DNA of 64,000 bases from positions 298,423-362,422 of the forward strand of contig JAAGOF010000088.1 of NCBI GenBank assembly GCA_010645155.1, in the 5' to 3' direction. The notes beneath the pieces are model-generated. The model saw nothing but the letters and a program-made list of their open reading frames with translations, made no database searches and had not been told where the DNA came from. This DNA comes from Tigriopus japonicus. Its lineage: Eukaryota > Arthropoda > Copepoda > Harpacticoida > Harpacticidae. The translations under genes were made by a program, and so were the position numbers. Positions 45,412 through 58,800 of the stretch are shown one piece after another (position 1 is the stretch's first letter; each line of letters begins with the position of its first letter).

Positions 45412-46620
45412 CATTGTTTTTTCACTTGTCAATTTGATACATGTGAAATACTCTTAAAAATCATTAATGAAACACATTTTTGACATGAAACGCTATGAAA
45501 ATAAAAAGCTTACTTGTTTGACTGATGTTTTGGTATCACTTTATTCTTTATAAAATGTGCGACCATCTCAGACGTTTTCAGACGTTCTCAGACAAGTTTC
45601 TAAAACGTCAAACAAATACTTTAAAATAGAATTGTTTCACAAAAATTTGAAAGTGCGTCAAAAAAATTTTTTAATGTAAAGCAAATAAAATTTCCTCAAA
45701 AATTGATTTTTTTTTTTCAACGCATCAAAAAATTCAGACAAAAAGTGGGAAAATTATTCTTTTATATAATTTCAAATCCGGTCTCTACTGATCGTAAACA
45801 TCGATATGTTTAGGTGTCACATACTCATTTTTTTGCCGGACAAAAGCTGGAAAATAGTTGCCCGATCCAGCCCAATTTTTTTGAGAAATGTTGATGTCCC
45901 AGGCAGGGTAGGTTTAATCGACACCCTGTCCTGATTTCTGTCTAAACAATAAGATAAGGTCTATCTTTGATACTGTTTTGAATTTGTTGCCCTCTATTTG
46001 TTATACAGAATACATAAGAGGTGATGATGTCAATTGAGACAAGGCTAGACAAAAGATTTTCATGGTCAACCCTTTTTTCAAAGACTGGATTGAACCAACC
46101 CTGAGAGTGTGTCCAAGTTGTCCAAACTATAACCAGAAACAAGTTTACACCGTTTACACCCACTGACAAGAATTAAGTTCAGAGAGCTTATTGATGGTTA
46201 ATAGAGACATGTAAAGTACGGGCACGAATTCTGGACTTTGTAGGCTCATCAGGCTGCGCCACAATCGTTGCAAAAACTACCATGATCAAAGCTCTTCCAG
46301 TCTTTCCAAAACTTTGAACTCAAAATTACTCCTTACAAACATATTTTTTTGTGGTTTGGCTTGTACGTTTTGCATCCAACACTCAATTTGAGTTAGCATG
46401 ATTGAGAAACTGACATGCAATAACGCAAACATTGCATTATTCTAGATTGTGCTGAATGGTAGTCAACACCTCAAAAACTGGAGACACTAAAACCAGGGAC
46501 TGGCCCAGTGTGTCGTATCTATTAATATCTGTGATCACAAAGAACTGTGAAAAGATCAGCGTTGAACCCACAAATCATATTGTATTTTCTATTGATATAC
46601 CGAGATCAGATTATTTGGCG
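45412..46620. other. AT-rich spacer, no recognisable gene
   Basis: Short ORFs only, none with a domain. Confidence 0.4.
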
Positions 46621-46624
46621 CGAC

Positions 46625-46688
46625 TATCGCGTGTAAATTAATACCACAGGCCCCTAGGACTCAGCAAGCTCGGGCTTCGAACCTATGG
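46625..46688 (-). repeat. SINE-like 5' fragment
   Basis: AATACCACAGGCCCCTAGGA then CTCAGCAAGCTCGGGCTTCG matches the tRNA-type end of the copy at 36895-36950. Confidence 0.55.
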
Positions 46689-46939
46689 AACCCAGAATGA
46701 TGAAGATAGATGGCGAATGCTGAACTCTTGCACTACAACTACATACCTTTTATTTTTTCGCAATTCAATTGTTTTTTTTTTCATCAAGAACCCAACACCA
46801 AAATACTGGATGAGGACGTTACAGCCTTTAATGACATTTTTTTTTATTCTATTTGTTAAAAGACCCAATCCAGAACAAGAACTTTTGAAGACCATTACTC
46901 ATTGCAATTTTGAAGGTTTTCTGTTTGTTTGTAAAGGGG

Positions 46940-46988
46940 GGAGGGAGGGGCCCTGGCTTCAAAAGCTTTTTTTAAGAACCCTGCTCTA
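46940..46988. repeat. End of a Charlie-like hAT element
   Basis: Reverse-complemented, it reads AGCAGGGTTCTTAAAAAAAG then GCCAGGGCCCC, like the left end at 21063. The opposite end was not located with confidence. Confidence 0.5.
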
Positions 46989-47179
46989 GTGCTCAATGAA
47001 ACTAAATGCGTATTTCACTGCTCTTAATCAAGCAAAACAAAATTAAAAGGTATGCTATAGTTTTGCCGCCATTCCTATCTCTGTCCAGAACGTCGAAAGG
47101 ACGTCCATGCAAAAATTAACGGGCCGTTGTGAGAATATCCATGCTGAAGTCACTGAACGCAGCTAAATTGCAAGTGCGG

Positions 47180-47220
47180 TTTCGATGAATCAAGTGCAGC
47201 CTGCACTTGATTCATCGAAA
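47180..47220. repeat. Perfect 20-bp hairpin with 1-nt centre
   Basis: TTTCGATGAATCAAGTGCAG and CTGCACTTGATTCATCGAAA are exact reverse complements around a single C at 47200. No T-run follows; role unknown. Confidence 0.85.
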
Positions 47221-48437
47221 ACGGAAAACCCTTTTCGCTGAAAAGAGAAAACAAATTATGTTCTCATTATATGAAAATGGAACACGTCATCGAATCATCA
47301 AAAAGCAATTTTCGTGTCAGACATCGCCAGGGAGAGATCTTGTAATTTCGAAATAAATGAATATCCACTGGCAGTACATTTGCAGCTCCAGGGGATTGTG
47401 GTTACAGAAAGGCTCCAAAACACCATCTCATTGAATGATTGAATCATGCACGTTACTAGAAATAACGACTGAAATATTGTTTATCTACCAATGTTTAAAG
47501 GCGACGTGAACAATGTGAACTGCCGATTCCTTGTCCGACAGATTGAATTGAACAGGTCACCGGGGATCGTTAGATAACTCTTTACCTTGAAATCATCTAC
47601 AATAGTGTAGAAATATTATCATTGAAATCAAACAAAGAGTGAGGCCTCTGTTAGCATTATGCCACTCACGAGAAAATGAGCTCTACAATTGATGTAAAAT
47701 GTACGCTTTTGCGTATTTCTATTTTTTAACAGCTCTTTTTTTCTCTCTCCATCGAATTCAAGGTAATAAAAGAAGATCTTGGCCCGAGTTAGTACCTCTG
47801 ATCTTGAGTTTAAAGCCCTATTTGGACAATTTGACAGAACTTTACATGGAAATTAAGTGCCTAGATTTGATGCAAAATTCGTGAATTCACAAGAAAGAAT
47901 TTAATTCGATGATATTTTTTAGAGCCCAAGGTGTGTTACTAGGGAATTTTGAGAAATAAAGAGTGTCCATTATCTAATTTGAACTGGAAAAATCTATTTT
48001 ACATTCCCAATATACTTTTATAATAGTTTCGAGTTCAAAAAGCAATACCATATATTTATTTGGATTTCGCTTATTTACTTCAACGCCAAAACACAATGCA
48101 TTTTTAAATATTCACAAAAACAAGATGTATGCATTTACTTTTACTATATTCTTATATATACTTATACTAGTGTTGTTCTAAAATATTGCTAAAATCCTTT
48201 CCGTGGATCCTTTTTCTGAAAACTACGAGAGGAAATGCATTTGGGAGGGACAAAAGAGGAAGGATTAGTGACGGGTTGACCAAGGCCAATTTGTTCCCTA
48301 GTTCTCTATAAGAGTGGAAAACAGGTTGATAGAATCTTTGTTTGCTCCGAAAGTGAAATTATTCGTGCTCTGATGAAATTTCTTTGTCTTTCGTTTTAAT
48401 TGAATGAGAAATTCTCGGTACTTTTCTTTGTGTCCGT
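47221..48437. other. AT-rich spacer
   Basis: A 61-codon plus-strand frame (47699-47884) begins with a hydrophobic stretch (MYAFAYFYFLTALFFSLHRI) but has no other support. Confidence 0.3.
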
Positions 48438-48620
48438 TCACTCAGGTTTGGGTAAAGTACAAATTTCCGTGATGCCTGTCAAACCGATTTCTCCATTCGA
48501 AACATGTAAAGCGTCCAATCTTTGTGAACAACAACACCAATCGATATAATTCACTGGGGCGTAAACAGTTATCAAGACAGCTCTCTCCAACACTAAGAAA
48601 AAAATAATTAGCTGAGCCAT
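48438..48620 (-). CDS. Candidate small secreted protein
   Basis: A 60-codon frame starts MAQLIIFFLVLERAVLITVY, which could be a signal peptide, and then has three consecutive cysteines (DWCCCSQ). The hydrophobic codons also contain TTTTTTTCTTAG, which could be an acceptor instead, making this an internal exon. No family recognised. Confidence 0.25.
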   Translation of the reverse strand: MAQLIIFFLVLERAVLITVYAPVNYIDWCCCSQRLDALHVSNGEIGLTGITEICTLPKPE

Positions 48621-49017
48621 TGGATTTCTAGAATTTGACTGACCATTTCAAAAGAGCAAATAAAATCTGAACTCTTTGTTTTGTTCTTGGTCACCTTTCG
48701 CTCGAAACGAAATGAAGTTGGATCACCTGATCATAAAGTAAATACTTCAATAGTAAGCTTCAATAGTCAAATATGTCAATGTTTCAGAGGTAGATGAAAT
48801 CAAGGGTAAACTAAGTAATTCCTGCGGAAATGAGCAATAAATTGGAAAAGCTTCCAGTGCAGTGATATAGGCAAATCTCGACCGTATTCATGCTTTAGTA
48901 CGAGTTTAGAACAAGATTAATGCCAAAACAAGGGGAATCAATCCATTTCTAGAATTGAATTGTAAAACTAGGAAATTTGCCCATCTTTGTTTTATTCTTC
49001 CATTTATTTATTACGTA

Positions 49018-50020
49018 CAGGGTTGGGGAGTAATTGTAATTGCAATTACAATTACGTAATTTTAATTACAATTACATGTAATTGTAATTAATTAAATTTT
49101 TGGGCCAAGTAATTGTAATTAATTATGTTTTTGGACATGTAATTGACGAATTTTCAATTACAAATTACCAATTACTTTTCAAACTCTTACTTCTTCAAAT
49201 TAACCATAATATCAATTGATACTTTGAGTTTTCACTTGCAAAACAATTATTTTGTCATCAATTTGCGGTCAATGTGATGCCACTAACAGGTAGCTTTTGT
49301 TACAATACACACCCAAGCTATGATGTTTAAATACTTTTAAACTACAAGAGCCTTTGATCATGATTTTTGTGTCAGGAGGTAGGGCTTTTCACAACTAAAG
49401 GCAGACAAATGAGGTGGAAAAATAAAGTTTTAAAACATCGTCATACTTGAGATATGTGTATAAAGTTTGTGTTTTCTGGAAAAGAAAAATATGCCTTGTG
49501 GTTCGTGGCATAATAGTTTTGATATTTAAGCCCGTTCATAAACTTTTGGTTTTTGTAAATCACTCTTTCGTATTAACCTTTCAGGCATTATAAGTTGCCA
49601 GTTGGTGCATCGCCATTTAAAAATGGGAGATCTGTTTATTTTACATCGTTTTGAAAAGGCAAAAGGGTGAAAGAGGCGGAAGGATTGTAATTGACATGTA
49701 ATTGACATGTAATTGTCATGTAATTGTCATGTAATTGACATGTAATTGTCATGTAATTGTCATGTAATTGACATGTAATTGTCATGTAATTGACATGTTA
49801 TTGTAATTGAAGTCAATTATATTTTTGGATGATGTAATTACAATTAATTACATTTTTCGACAAAGTAATTGTAATTAATTACATTTTTCGACAAAATAAT
49901 TGTTATTGTAATTGATTACATTTTTCGACAAAGTAATTGTAATTGTAATTGATTACATTTTTCGACAAAGTAATTGTAATTGTAATCAATTACATTTTTC
50001 AAGTAATTGACCCAACTCTG
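49018..50020. mobile_element. hAT-type TAATTAC-rich element, copy 2
   Basis: The ends CAGGGTTGGGGAGTAATTG and, reverse-complemented, CAGAGTTGGGTCAATTACTT match the copy at 23135-24944. The flanks ATTACGTA (49010-49017) and ATAAGGTA (50021-50028) agree at 6 of 8 positions. The interior (49140-49690) is collinear with 24300-24870. It lacks the LINE ORF and the 20-bp satellite, and instead carries an ATGTAATTG(A/T)C tandem block at 49690-49800. Confidence 0.85.
49690..49800. repeat. ATGTAATTGWC tandem array
   Basis: About ten units of an 11-bp repeat that alternates GTAATTGACAT and GTAATTGTCAT. Confidence 0.85.
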
Positions 50021-50028
50021 ATAAGGTA

Positions 50029-50929
50029 AATGATTATTCAAAAAGAGGATCACATTTTTTAAATTTCACCTTAAGGTACATGAAATGTTGAACATGCCAA
50101 CTCGATTAGATCCAAAGGCTGGAGGTTCTTTTCTGTGCTCACTAACTCATTCGGTTTCATCCTTAAAGGTAAGCATATCTATGAAGGTTTTGAGAACAGA
50201 TCATCATTTGGAAGCATAAATCATTTTTGTATTTCCTTGTCATTTGTATCCCAATGTCGTCTTTGGCAGTGCTTGAAGTTTTCGAACATCATCATTGATG
50301 TCAATGGCTAAGGCTTCTTGGGAGCTTCTCAGTATCACTTAAGGCTTTTAAAAGACCAAAAGAACTTTGAGAATCTTCATCAGACTTTGAAGGGCAAAAG
50401 ATGGTTAATCGGGAAGGTGGATGGACACTTAATAAACTGGACTTTTTTTGACGTTACCCTTGGTTCCACCGACAAAGCAGCTAAACAGATTCTTCCTTCA
50501 ATGTTCAGGTTGGTTTATCAATTCTATTTTCTTGCCCAGCTCTGATATTCATTTACTTGGATGTTTTAGAACTCTTAACTAGCTCCTTTGGTAACTAGTT
50601 TGGTGAAAACACTCGTTCAATAATGTGTGGAATCCGATTTCCGTTCCTTCCTGCGTCGCTTGATTGTTCTGGCACTTGACACGAAGCCTTCAGATGTTTT
50701 CAATGGGGTGTTTTCTTGCTTTTTTTACCTCTATCACGTTAATTACCGAGGATTTGAAGCAAAAACTCTCCGTTCATAGAAATGAGTTCCCTCGATGTAC
50801 CTCCTCAGGCTGCTCGCGCCAAACACCCAAAAAGAGGGAGGTCAGCTGTTGAGTTAACCTCTCTATTGATCCTGATTGTTTGAAAAGAAATTCTAGGTGT
50901 TCATAGCTAAACGTATCTTCCAGGAAATC
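50029..50929. other. No recognisable gene
   Basis: Short unsupported frames only. Confidence 0.4.
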
Positions 50930-51138
50930 CTAAGTTGTGGATCGGATTGTTTGTGTGATTTCCATCTCTTCAGTCAGAAAGAATGTCTCATCAAACGTGT
51001 ACTGCTTTGCAACCCAAATCCTGAGGGCATGTACATAATCTTCTTCCCCTGGACCCCTTCTCCAACCCTCTAGCGCAATTTGAATCCCATCATCTGTGTT
51101 CGAAGCTTCCCTCACAAGAAAGTTGAAACCGTCGACTG
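50930..51138 (-). CDS. Possible terminal exon of an unrecognised gene
   Basis: On the minus strand the acceptor TCTCTTTGCAG precedes an open frame that reads VDGFNFLVREASNTDDGIQI, then ALEGWRRGPGEEDY, to a stop at 50930. The composition is protein-like and acidic. I do not recognise the family, and no upstream exon was found. Confidence 0.35.
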
Positions 51139-51534
51139 CAAAGAGAAAACTGCAGGGGGGTAGTAAGTCTCTAAAGAGATAGATAAAGCTCTACGTTCTA
51201 CCGTAACGTTTCTAACGTAAGGATACCGTAACGCAGAGCATTTTACGAAAACCTGGCTTTTTAATCACCTAAATAGCTTTCGAACAATTCAGCTAAAATA
51301 GTGAGGCCTACTTTTGCAAGATAACCAAGCGTTCTGTGAAGTGGTTTGTTGAACCTTATCAAGAAATAAAGGCATAAAAATATCTAATGAGTCATTAGTA
51401 ATGACAAACGCTACAATATGTTGCTTTACTAGAAGATCATGCGTTGGTTAGTTCTTTTTTTTTTGAGGGGGGGGGCGGATTTGTCAACAAGGAATGGGAT
51501 TCCCTGTAAAGAGAGTTAATGATTGATATAGTTC

Positions 51535-52460
51535 TTAAAATTGCAGTTTAGATGAAATTTGATCTACCAATGACTTACTGTTGGCAGATCTGTACAACCC
51601 TTGTATAGTGGGTCGGTCAGGAATAGTTTTTGAAAATTTGTCCAATCCTGCCTTAAATACTGTTAGAGGATCAGTTCCTACATATTCCCGACGAAGACTC
51701 GTATCGTAAGACTGGGTAACAAATTGAACAATGAAGGAGCCCGATAAAGAAGAGAGGAGGACTTCATTGATCAAACTAGCCTAGTTTCCCTTGGATTTGG
51801 AGGTGCTCTCAGAGCGCACGTAAAACCTCTACGATCGCTACAACTGATCTCAAATCCTGGGTTAGGACAGAGCCCATGAATGCTCTTGAAAACATACAGT
51901 ATCAGATACCTTTCATACCTTCTCTGAGTACTGTACAACCCTAACTTCTGGAGTCTCTCCCAAAACGAGAGCTCTCTCATTCCTGTGATGTTCCTAGTAA
52001 AACATCTTTGGACCTGCTCGACCTTTTGCAAACCTGCTGAACTCATTGGAGCCCAAATGGGTGAGGCATATTCAAGATGCGGCTGAACAATCGACTTGTA
52101 CAGAGTTAGCATCCTAATACTATCTTTGGACTTGAAAGTGCGATAGATCCAGCCACATGTTTGAAATGCCTTCCCCACTTTCAACTGGATATGCTCATCA
52201 AACTTTCCATCATCTTGGACGACAACTCCTAAATCCCTCATGAACGATACCTGCTCAATATCACAACCTCCATTGTCTTTGAGTGGAACATCTAATTTTG
52301 ACGCCCCATACGTCATTGTGCGGAATTTCATCCCGTTCAATGCCATTTTACTCTTGCCAACCCAAGAGTAGATTTTCTCCAAGTCCTCAACTAAATATTT
52401 TGAGTCCTGACCATTCCTTCCACAAACTAATTTTGTGTCATCAGCATATGAAGAAAAAAA
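51535..52460 (-). pseudogene. CR1/Jockey-type LINE reverse-transcriptase C-terminal fragment
   Basis: The frame begins at SSYADDTKLV (RT motif C) near 52450 and runs through LEKIYSWVGKSKMALNGMKF, FMRDLGVVV and LYKSIVQPHLEYASPIWAP to RRFERYLILYVFK-like sequence. A single frameshift near 51775 leads to the final block IPDRPTIQGLYRSANSKSLV, ending at 51535. Endonuclease and upstream RT are missing. The last block is closely similar to the fragment at 60612-60800, so both belong to one LINE family. It lies just downstream of the CUB gene. Confidence 0.82.
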
Positions 52461-52836
52461 AGGATTTTTCCCTACAGCTTCAACCCGATCCCCAACAGGA
52501 TTCGAACCTACGCCGTCTGGGGAAGCACTTACAGTCGTTCATTTTCTTTTGGAAGCAATAATGTTCATAAGTTACAATATTAATGACGGAGCATGCTTGA
52601 TTCTTCGAGTTATTGGTCAAGATTGATTGGCATGATTTATCAGTGTATTCGTGCATGTCAAAACAAAACTGACTCCAATAATCGGGAAAGTATGTCTTTC
52701 GCTTGTTCGCAACTAAAATGATTGAATAAAATGTAGTCGTAACAAGAGTGTATTTTTTGAAAAAGTAAGATCGTTGACATCGCAAAAAATCATGCTTATA
52801 TGAATTTGATAAACAATAGCAGTTCCACACGTTCAA

Positions 52837-52842
52837 TTTATT
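52837..52842 (-). promoter_or_regulatory. Polyadenylation signal AATAAA of the CUB gene
   Basis: AATAAA on the minus strand about 18 nt past the TAG stop codon (52862-52860). Confidence 0.7.
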
Positions 52843-52859
52843 AGGCCTATTGCTTGGTG

Positions 52860-55800
52860 CTAGCAGGGTTGTTGTCTATAATCGAGACTGAATCCGCCCA
52901 AATCGGCCAGACGAGCTTCAGCACTCGGTAAAGTTCGTACACCCACCACAAATGGGACATTTTTGATCGCTGGAAGTGATAAAAAATCAGTTTAATTGAG
53001 ATAATGAGCTGTGAATTTTAGTTTCATCCCTAATCGAATTGAATAAACATGGGTCATTTTATTCCCCAGTGCAACAATGATTTCTCAGTTCTCACTGATA
53101 GAAATGCACACATTACATTTTTATTGGGTATTATTTCGTAGCGGTAAAGTTATGATTCCATGGTTATTAGTGATGGACCGAAAGGGCTCATAACCGAAAC
53201 CGAAAGTTTCGGCCGAAAGAGGGCTTAACCGAAATCAAAACCGAAAGCAGCTGACTACAAAATTGTATAAATGCAAAATCCACCTTAAAAATTAAATTGC
53301 TTATGTGTTCGATGTTGGGTAGGTCGCACGCATATTTTGAAAAATCGGGAAACTTGAATTTCACTGGTTTTTGGACGAAATTTTTTCCGATTCTGTTGTC
53401 AAACTCCGTCCTACATAGTACATGTCTGCTTTCGGTTTTGGTAGGCATAATCGAAACCGAAACCGAAATTTCGGCCGAAAGCGCTTTCGGTCAATCACTA
53501 ATGGTCATCCATAAAACCAATCATTAAAGGATATGTTAAGCTAAATACGCAAGCACTCACACTCCAAAGTTCCGGGAATCACAGTATTGGGTATGCTACC
53601 AAACACTTTGTTGCATCTCATGGAAGGTACAATCGTCACTGAAAGAAAGAAATCAATGAGCTTAAACAAGGAAAAAAATCAACAACCAGCTGTTTTTCTT
53701 ACCAGCATCCATTTGAGGGCTTGGCGTCACAGCCATAAAGTTGACCAGCACATGACTTGGAATTGTCACGTGATTTTTGACCATACAATTGTCCTAGAAA
53801 ACGAGAGCTTTTCAGTGTTTCAAGATATGATATTTTCTTGACCATGTTCATGATGTTCAAATCAATGCCAAAGTGGAAAAGGGCATTCTGATTCAACCAA
53901 ACCAAATGATGACCTCTTTACAATTTTATGAAACCGGGCCCATATTGGGGCCAATGTGTTGAATATCATAAATTTGCCTACAACTCCTGGCTACCATCTG
54001 TACAAGAATAATTTCTGTATGTCATTAATTTGGCATTGAAATTTAGATGAGAAACAGAATCTGTATTTGGCTAAAACAGAAATAAATCGTGCCAATCTTA
54101 CCGCAACAGCGTCAGGATTTCCAGGCATCCCAAAGTCCAAACTGAATGGATCTGGGCTTGTGATTTGGGATTCAGAGTAAAGGACGGAGCAATATCCTAA
54201 TCAAAAAAGATATGAATCATCGTCCCCAATGTCAGCAATCTAAATGGTTACCCTCGTTTTGCCGTATGCAATTGGAGTAGAGCTGGTTTTCCAAGAGCTG
54301 ATTTCCGGCGAAGTTATAAGAAGTTATCGTCCCTGTTAGACCGGTGAAAAATTGTGTGCATCCACTGGGTGCCCTGTAAAAGTACACAGATTATTATCAA
54401 TCTTGTCCAAAAACAAGTCGACAACCCTCTTCGAAAGGGGTGCATACCTCACTTTGCTGTTACAATGAATGTAGGACACCTTGATGTTGTACCGCCTTTC
54501 GCCCGTCCCTGTACCTTGAAGAATGTCGATTTTGCCGGCCAAAGAGCTGGTTCGTCCGCTTTCGAAGTACACTAGAATCATTAGGAGTACCCAAATAATG
54601 AGTGGGATTCAAAGTATTCTATGCAAATCAATTTGTTACTCACTGTGTTGTCCAGAGAGGGTACCACAAAGAGCCGGAGGAAAAGCGCTCAAAGACGATG
54701 AATGTGGACTAGAGACCGTGAGACTGTCTCCGATTTCGCCACAGGACCCTGAAAAGCAGGAAAACCAAGACAACCATAATGATGAAACTTGATTCTCAAC
54801 CCCTTAAGGCACTGATCACAAGCTTGGCACCACCAAGTAGAAATTTTTCCACGGAATGAAACTATTAGATCATTAGATATCGCTTGTCTTTGGAAATTGT
54901 TTTCCCCATTCTCATAACTATGTACCTTCAAGATTGCAAGATTAGAGCATAAACGATTTGAATCATTTATTTCTATTGAAGTTGTCGGCATGGCCGATAA
55001 TTGATGACTTTAGAGAAGGGTGAATGTGTTCTTTTCATCTCAGAAAGTGCATTAATGATGGATCAGCAGGGATCTTAACCGAAACAAAAACCATTAAGCC
55101 CTGACTTCAAAATGCCTGCATAATTCTCCTTACAATCTGTGTTGGCGTGTATTGATTTCAAAAAATTGAAAAAAAATAAGTTTCAAAAGTTAGAGACCGG
55201 GGATTTGCAACCTGTGGGCCCGGGAAGATTTTCGTTGGGCCCAGGAACAACCGGAAAAGTTCAAAATAGTGGGCCTGAGAGCCATCTATAGTATTGAAGT
55301 CATGGGTCCAAAGCTTCGAGATCGTCTGAATCAATCAATCACTGAACAATATCGATCATTGAAGCTCATTGTGCAATTGTTGTCTTTGGGAAGCTCAAAC
55401 GTACACAACACTTTTAGCCAAGATGCCCTGAATTTCCTGGAGTGGGAGGCTAGCGATAAGAATCATGCATTCCAGGATGAACCTGTCAATTACGTTATCT
55501 GTAAATGAGACCTTGCTTGTCTTGGGTAGACTTCGAATTTCAATTTACAATTCAATGCAACGTCGGAGTCAAAAGTTATGCTTTCTGAAAGCTCAAAGCT
55601 CAGTGCTAATCCAACTGAGAAAGAATGAGCTAGCCCTCTTCTGGTTATTGTTTACTTCAAAAGGGCGAACTCGTTAATATTATGCTCTATGCAACAATTG
55701 TATGTTTTCTTTCTTCATAATCATCAAATGTGGTTTAGTTGATGAAAATTGAAAGTGAACGAGCTTGTTATGATAACATAGCCTCAATTTAGTGGTAAAT

Positions 55801-58800
55801 TTGAGGGTGCAGCACTCCATCTTCAACACATCATAGATATAGGCACGAGGTGCCTAGATTCCCAAATTGAAAGCGTCATGAGACGTAAACAACGCTATCT
55901 ATTGTTGGTTACATTGAAGCTCGGAACAGAGATTGACTTAATTAGACTTAATTTATTTGAACCAAGTGAGCTGCCAGCTTGTGCATGCGTACAAAGCCTA
56001 TTTTTCGGTTTCTACTTCAAAGTTTTTACGTTAGGGGTCCGAATGGGGCTGGGAGTCTCCCTCGCTGTAAGTTAGGGGCCAATCCGTCTCGGACCATAGT
56101 TGGTGTCTTTCACAGGGCGGATATACGGAATTTTTTGTTGGACGAGTTACAGCTATTGAAGAGCAAAGGTTGCACGTTAAAACTTGATATTTCCCAAGGT
56201 TATTTCCTAAGTTGTGCCCAAACAAACAAATTTCCCTTCATACGAAAGTTGTGTTCGTTTTGAAATGTTACAATTAAATAATGGGAAGTTAACGTGCAGA
56301 ATCATGCCTCTGGTCTGACGGGTTATTCTTGACAGACCCTGACCGTTTGGGGCATTTGGAGACTGAACAAGTGGCCATGACTTCAACCCTGCAACTGAAC
56401 TTGTTTTGGCACAACTGTTTGGAAACGTTACAGCCAAAGGTCAGGTGGGGCCTGCAAATTGTTCAACAAAATGTTAGGCCTGTCTGCCCTAGCGTCTCCT
56501 CTCTGGGAACTCTGTGGTGTTTTAGCATCTCGTCAAATAACAATAGACATCATTAAAAATGGATTACCTGGTTCGCTTCCAAGAGGAAATTGAGTCGTGT
56601 GTTCAAAATCCAGTCTGAAATTCATGAAAAAAACGTTTCAGTCCACAGAGATTTTTGATCTGGAATGATGAGTATCGGTTCATTGGTTTGAAGTTTGAGC
56701 TCTGAACCTCAATTTAACAAACGAAGCCAATCATCACACTTTGCAATATGCAGTCTGACAACAGATTGGCTGTCGCTCAACAGATGTAAACTAGAGTCGA
56801 TAATTTCCTTAACGTCGAAAAAAACGTCGACTCTACGGTATTCAAGCATCAAAAAGGTAACAACAGCAAAGTTGACCAAAATTCAGCTTTGTTCCTTGCA
56901 AAACTCAAGGTCTCCATTGGAGGCAACTTGCTGGTAAAAAAAGTGGAATTTTCCAGGTTTAAAGTCTTAACGTGATAAAGCATTTTTTAACCGATTGTTG
57001 CCATGTTGGTCCTTGATTTTGACTTTGGGGTAAAGAAGTGTAACAAAACTTGAACTGCCTAGAGACATAGGGTCGAATGTTTACGTACAAAATATTTTTT
57101 TTAAATTATTTTCCAAGCAAGTTTATCATCACAAGCAAAGACCATCTGTTTTGGACACACCATTGAAAGTTGAAGCTTTCTTCGAGATCAATGTCAATTA
57201 TAATGCAGCTGAGAAAGATTGTTGGAAGATTACTTTGATGAGGAATTTTCATCTCCAAAAGTGCTGGAGAAATCACTCAAGGGTTCAGATAATGATGTGA
57301 TAGAGACTGACATGAATGAGGAGGAAAATTGGTTTGATGAGTTGATAACTACAAATCCCTATGATTTGGCGGCCAGTGAGCTTCAAGTACTCATGAACCA
57401 TGATGTAATTGACATGTCAGTTTGAGATTTGGATGAAATGCCCTCGTATTCTTGCCCTTGTTTTCTCCAACATGCATTTTGGACCAAGGCAAGTTCTACA
57501 TCGTTGAAACTGGCTCGTGCAATTCTTATCTATAAGGGTCAGCCTTTAATTTTCTGTAATTATTGGCTGATATTTCCTTTTTATGATTTTGCAAAGTTTC
57601 TACAAAACAATAAGTGCACATTTTGAAAACAATTGTAAGACCATGACATCATTACGGAAGGCTTTAACGGATTTCGAAGGTAACGTTTTTGACGAACCTA
57701 GATGTTCGCTTATGTACTTATCCGTTGTATCCAGCTTTCCTCAGTTGAATTTTCTGATTTACCGAGTCATCTCGACTTAACATAGTATCCAAGGAATATG
57801 TTTTCTCTTGCAATGACATCAAATCCGCAAACTTCAAGTAAATAAAACAACTTGAGAGTAAAATCTGATTTTTTTTACCGAGCTCACCAGGTCAAACTTC
57901 AAACAACTTTGAAAACCTACTGAATCCTTTCTAAAACGACTCTTTCTATTCCTCATAGGAATCAGCTTTAGCAAACAACAACTCATATCGGCAAAAAAAA
58001 GTCTTGCTCAGTTCTCATTGCAAGAAAAGTAAAATAGAAGAAGAGTTTGCAAGCAACTCGCTTTTCAAAAATAAATACAAGTTGTTGGCTATAAAAAGAT
58101 AAGAAGCACAATCACTTGGGTTACTACAACATTTATATATCGCATCCCTCTTGATTAGTAAACAGACTCTATTTAGAGCTATCTCGATGGCAAAATCTGT
58201 ACTCACCGAATTTGACAGATGTCTGTAAAAAGTAAATAAATAAAGTTCTACATATTTCTTTTTAAGAGTTAAGATTTTAAGATACTTACCATCAGAGATG
58301 CGATTGATAGACACCGAACAAGTTCGGCCATTGTTAGAATCTGCAGCTGGATATCCTTCATTCTATAACGGGAGACTTTTTTAATCTGATTATAGTCAAA
58401 AAGGAAGTATTGACCGAATTGTACGAATTTGTGTTGTCTTGATATAGGCGTGAAAATATCTGCCTACTAGGTTTTTCAATCAAACTTACCCTGACGTAGG
58501 TGCAATTCTAAAACAAAATTATACTTAGGGCAAATGCAAGAAAATAAAAATTAGGAAACTAAGTCTTACACTGTTCACAGTAGCTCGACATGCAGTGATA
58601 GAAATAATGCAACAAACTCCAAATCCTAAAAAGCACAGGAATGGTGAATGTGAAAGTCTCTAACACATGAGTGGGTTATATGATTTGTTGTGTTACCTGA
58701 AGCGCAGTTCCCATCTGAAATGCCTCCTTTTCTTGAGCAATCTTGTTGACTTAAACAGGATCCTGTTCCTTCATTAGATATTCCTTGGCAAGCGTCGTTC

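Noticed and set aside
51445..51480. Poly-T/poly-G run as a polypurine tract or regulatory site
   Set aside because: No LTR or coding context nearby; it is most simply a homopolymer tract.
52480..52540. A tRNA gene on the minus strand (B box GGTTCGAATCC)
   Set aside because: Only a T-arm-like 3' half is present, the 5' acceptor strand that should pair with TGGGGAT is missing, and T-stem pairing relies on wobble pairs.
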